Assembly: GCA_013297865.1 (NCBI GenBank)
Contig: JAAFIP010000007.1
Span: forward strand, 186,001-250,000
Length of the DNA: 64,000 nucleotides
Origin: Polaromonas sp.
GTDB lineage: Bacteria > Pseudomonadota > Gammaproteobacteria > Burkholderiales > Burkholderiaceae_C
Reading direction: 5' to 3'
Position numbers and translations under genes: made by a program. Below are positions 63,776 to 64,000 of the stretch, one piece after another; within the stretch, counting starts at the first letter, position 1; every line of letters begins with the position of its first letter. The notes under the pieces were generated by a model. The model searched no databases and was not told where the DNA came from. It worked only from the letters and a program-made list of their open reading frames with translations.

Positions 63776-63850
63776 GTGCTGTGGCGCAAGGTCGCCAACA
63801 CGGGCGAGGGCGCTATAGCAGCGCTGTCCCTGCGGCAGTGGGGTGTGCGG

Positions 63851-64000
63851 CTATTTGGTCACCAGCGGCTTCACCGAGCCACAATCTGCCCCGAGAAACT
63901 TGCCTGTGCCTTCAAACACCATACTCTCGGGTTTGCCATTGCGCACCGAGCTGACTTTCATGCTGCTGGTATAGCTGGTAGGGCTTAAAAAGGTCACACT
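63851..64000 (-). CDS. DUF3617 family protein, C-terminal part
   Basis: The last 49 codons of a gene that begins beyond the right edge. The visible C-terminus contains YTSSMKVSSVRNGKPESMVF and ends GTGKFLGADCGSVKPLVTK. The GADCG...KP ending is typical of DUF3617 proteins, which are small exported proteins of unknown function in betaproteobacteria. It is convergent with the NIF3 gene. The N-terminus and any signal peptide are not visible. Confidence 0.65.
   Translation of the reverse strand, partial: SVTFLSPTSYTSSMKVSSVRNGKPESMVFEGTGKFLGADCGSVKPLVTK

Overview
The window looks like chromosomal DNA from a betaproteobacterium of the order Burkholderiales, most likely the family Comamonadaceae. 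Supporting signs are the high GC content, a Burkholderiales-type 16-strand porin, ubiquinone biosynthesis by Coq7, a zwf-hexR sugar regulon, a GtsABCD-type glucose ABC transporter and GC-rich palindromic intergenic repeats of the kind common in that family. This placement rests on gene content and protein resemblance recalled from memory; no search was run. No rRNA, tRNA, CRISPR array, phage or transposase gene was seen.

Layout. 1-2.4 kb: the end of a branched-chain amino acid permease gene (livM), a decayed endoglucanase fragment and an intact GH5 endoglucanase lipoprotein. 2.4-9.4 kb: the two UDP-GlcNAc genes glmS and glmU flank an Lrp-type regulator, a BLUF blue-light sensor and a Crp/Fnr-type regulator, followed by a DUF6279 lipoprotein and an OsmC protein. 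9.5-14.9 kb: a candidate small RNA, ilvA, a DegV protein and cobT-cobS-cobC for the lower ligand of cobamides. 14.7-26.2 kb: a type II secretion locus, gspC divergent from gspG-H-I-J-K-L-M-N-D-E-F. 26.2-33.2 kb: a 5'-nucleotidase, a DUF1800/DUF1501 export pair, a 1-kb repeat-rich gene-free stretch, coq7 and a porin. 33.4-42.1 kb: a peptide-type ABC transporter with two binding proteins and an M20 amidohydrolase. 42.4-43.4 kb: a DJ-1/PfpI protein and a ribbon-helix-helix protein. 43.5-60.9 kb: a sugar catabolism region with hexR, zwf, an AfuABC/FbpABC-like transporter with two tandem binding proteins, gtsABCD, a DUF1479 oxygenase, tal, pgi and a HAD phosphatase. 61-64 kb: a DUF4136 lipoprotein, a DegS-like protease, a NIF3 protein and the end of a DUF3617 gene.

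How it fits together. Glucose imported by GtsABCD can be phosphorylated (the kinase is not in this window) and processed through Zwf, Pgi and Tal, with HexR as the probable regulator. The transporter between zwf and gts would normally be labelled ferric iron, but its position and architecture make a hexose-phosphate substrate a serious alternative.

The most unusual feature is a dispersed repeat of about 48 bp found 13 times in 64 kb, in both orientations. It carries a short GCTA...TAGC hairpin followed by a conserved core (GCTCCCGCGATATTCTATTG) and a GGCC-rich end. Nine copies lie between genes. Four lie in frame inside real genes: two form the signal peptide of an exported protein (GspD and a peptide-binding protein), and two replace internal segments of Pgi and the NIF3 protein. 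The three coding copies read on the antisense side of the core all use the same reading frame, and all three have lost the TAG stop that most intergenic copies carry in that frame. A second striking feature is an 84-bp (28-codon) GC-rich tandem array wedged between gspG and gspH.
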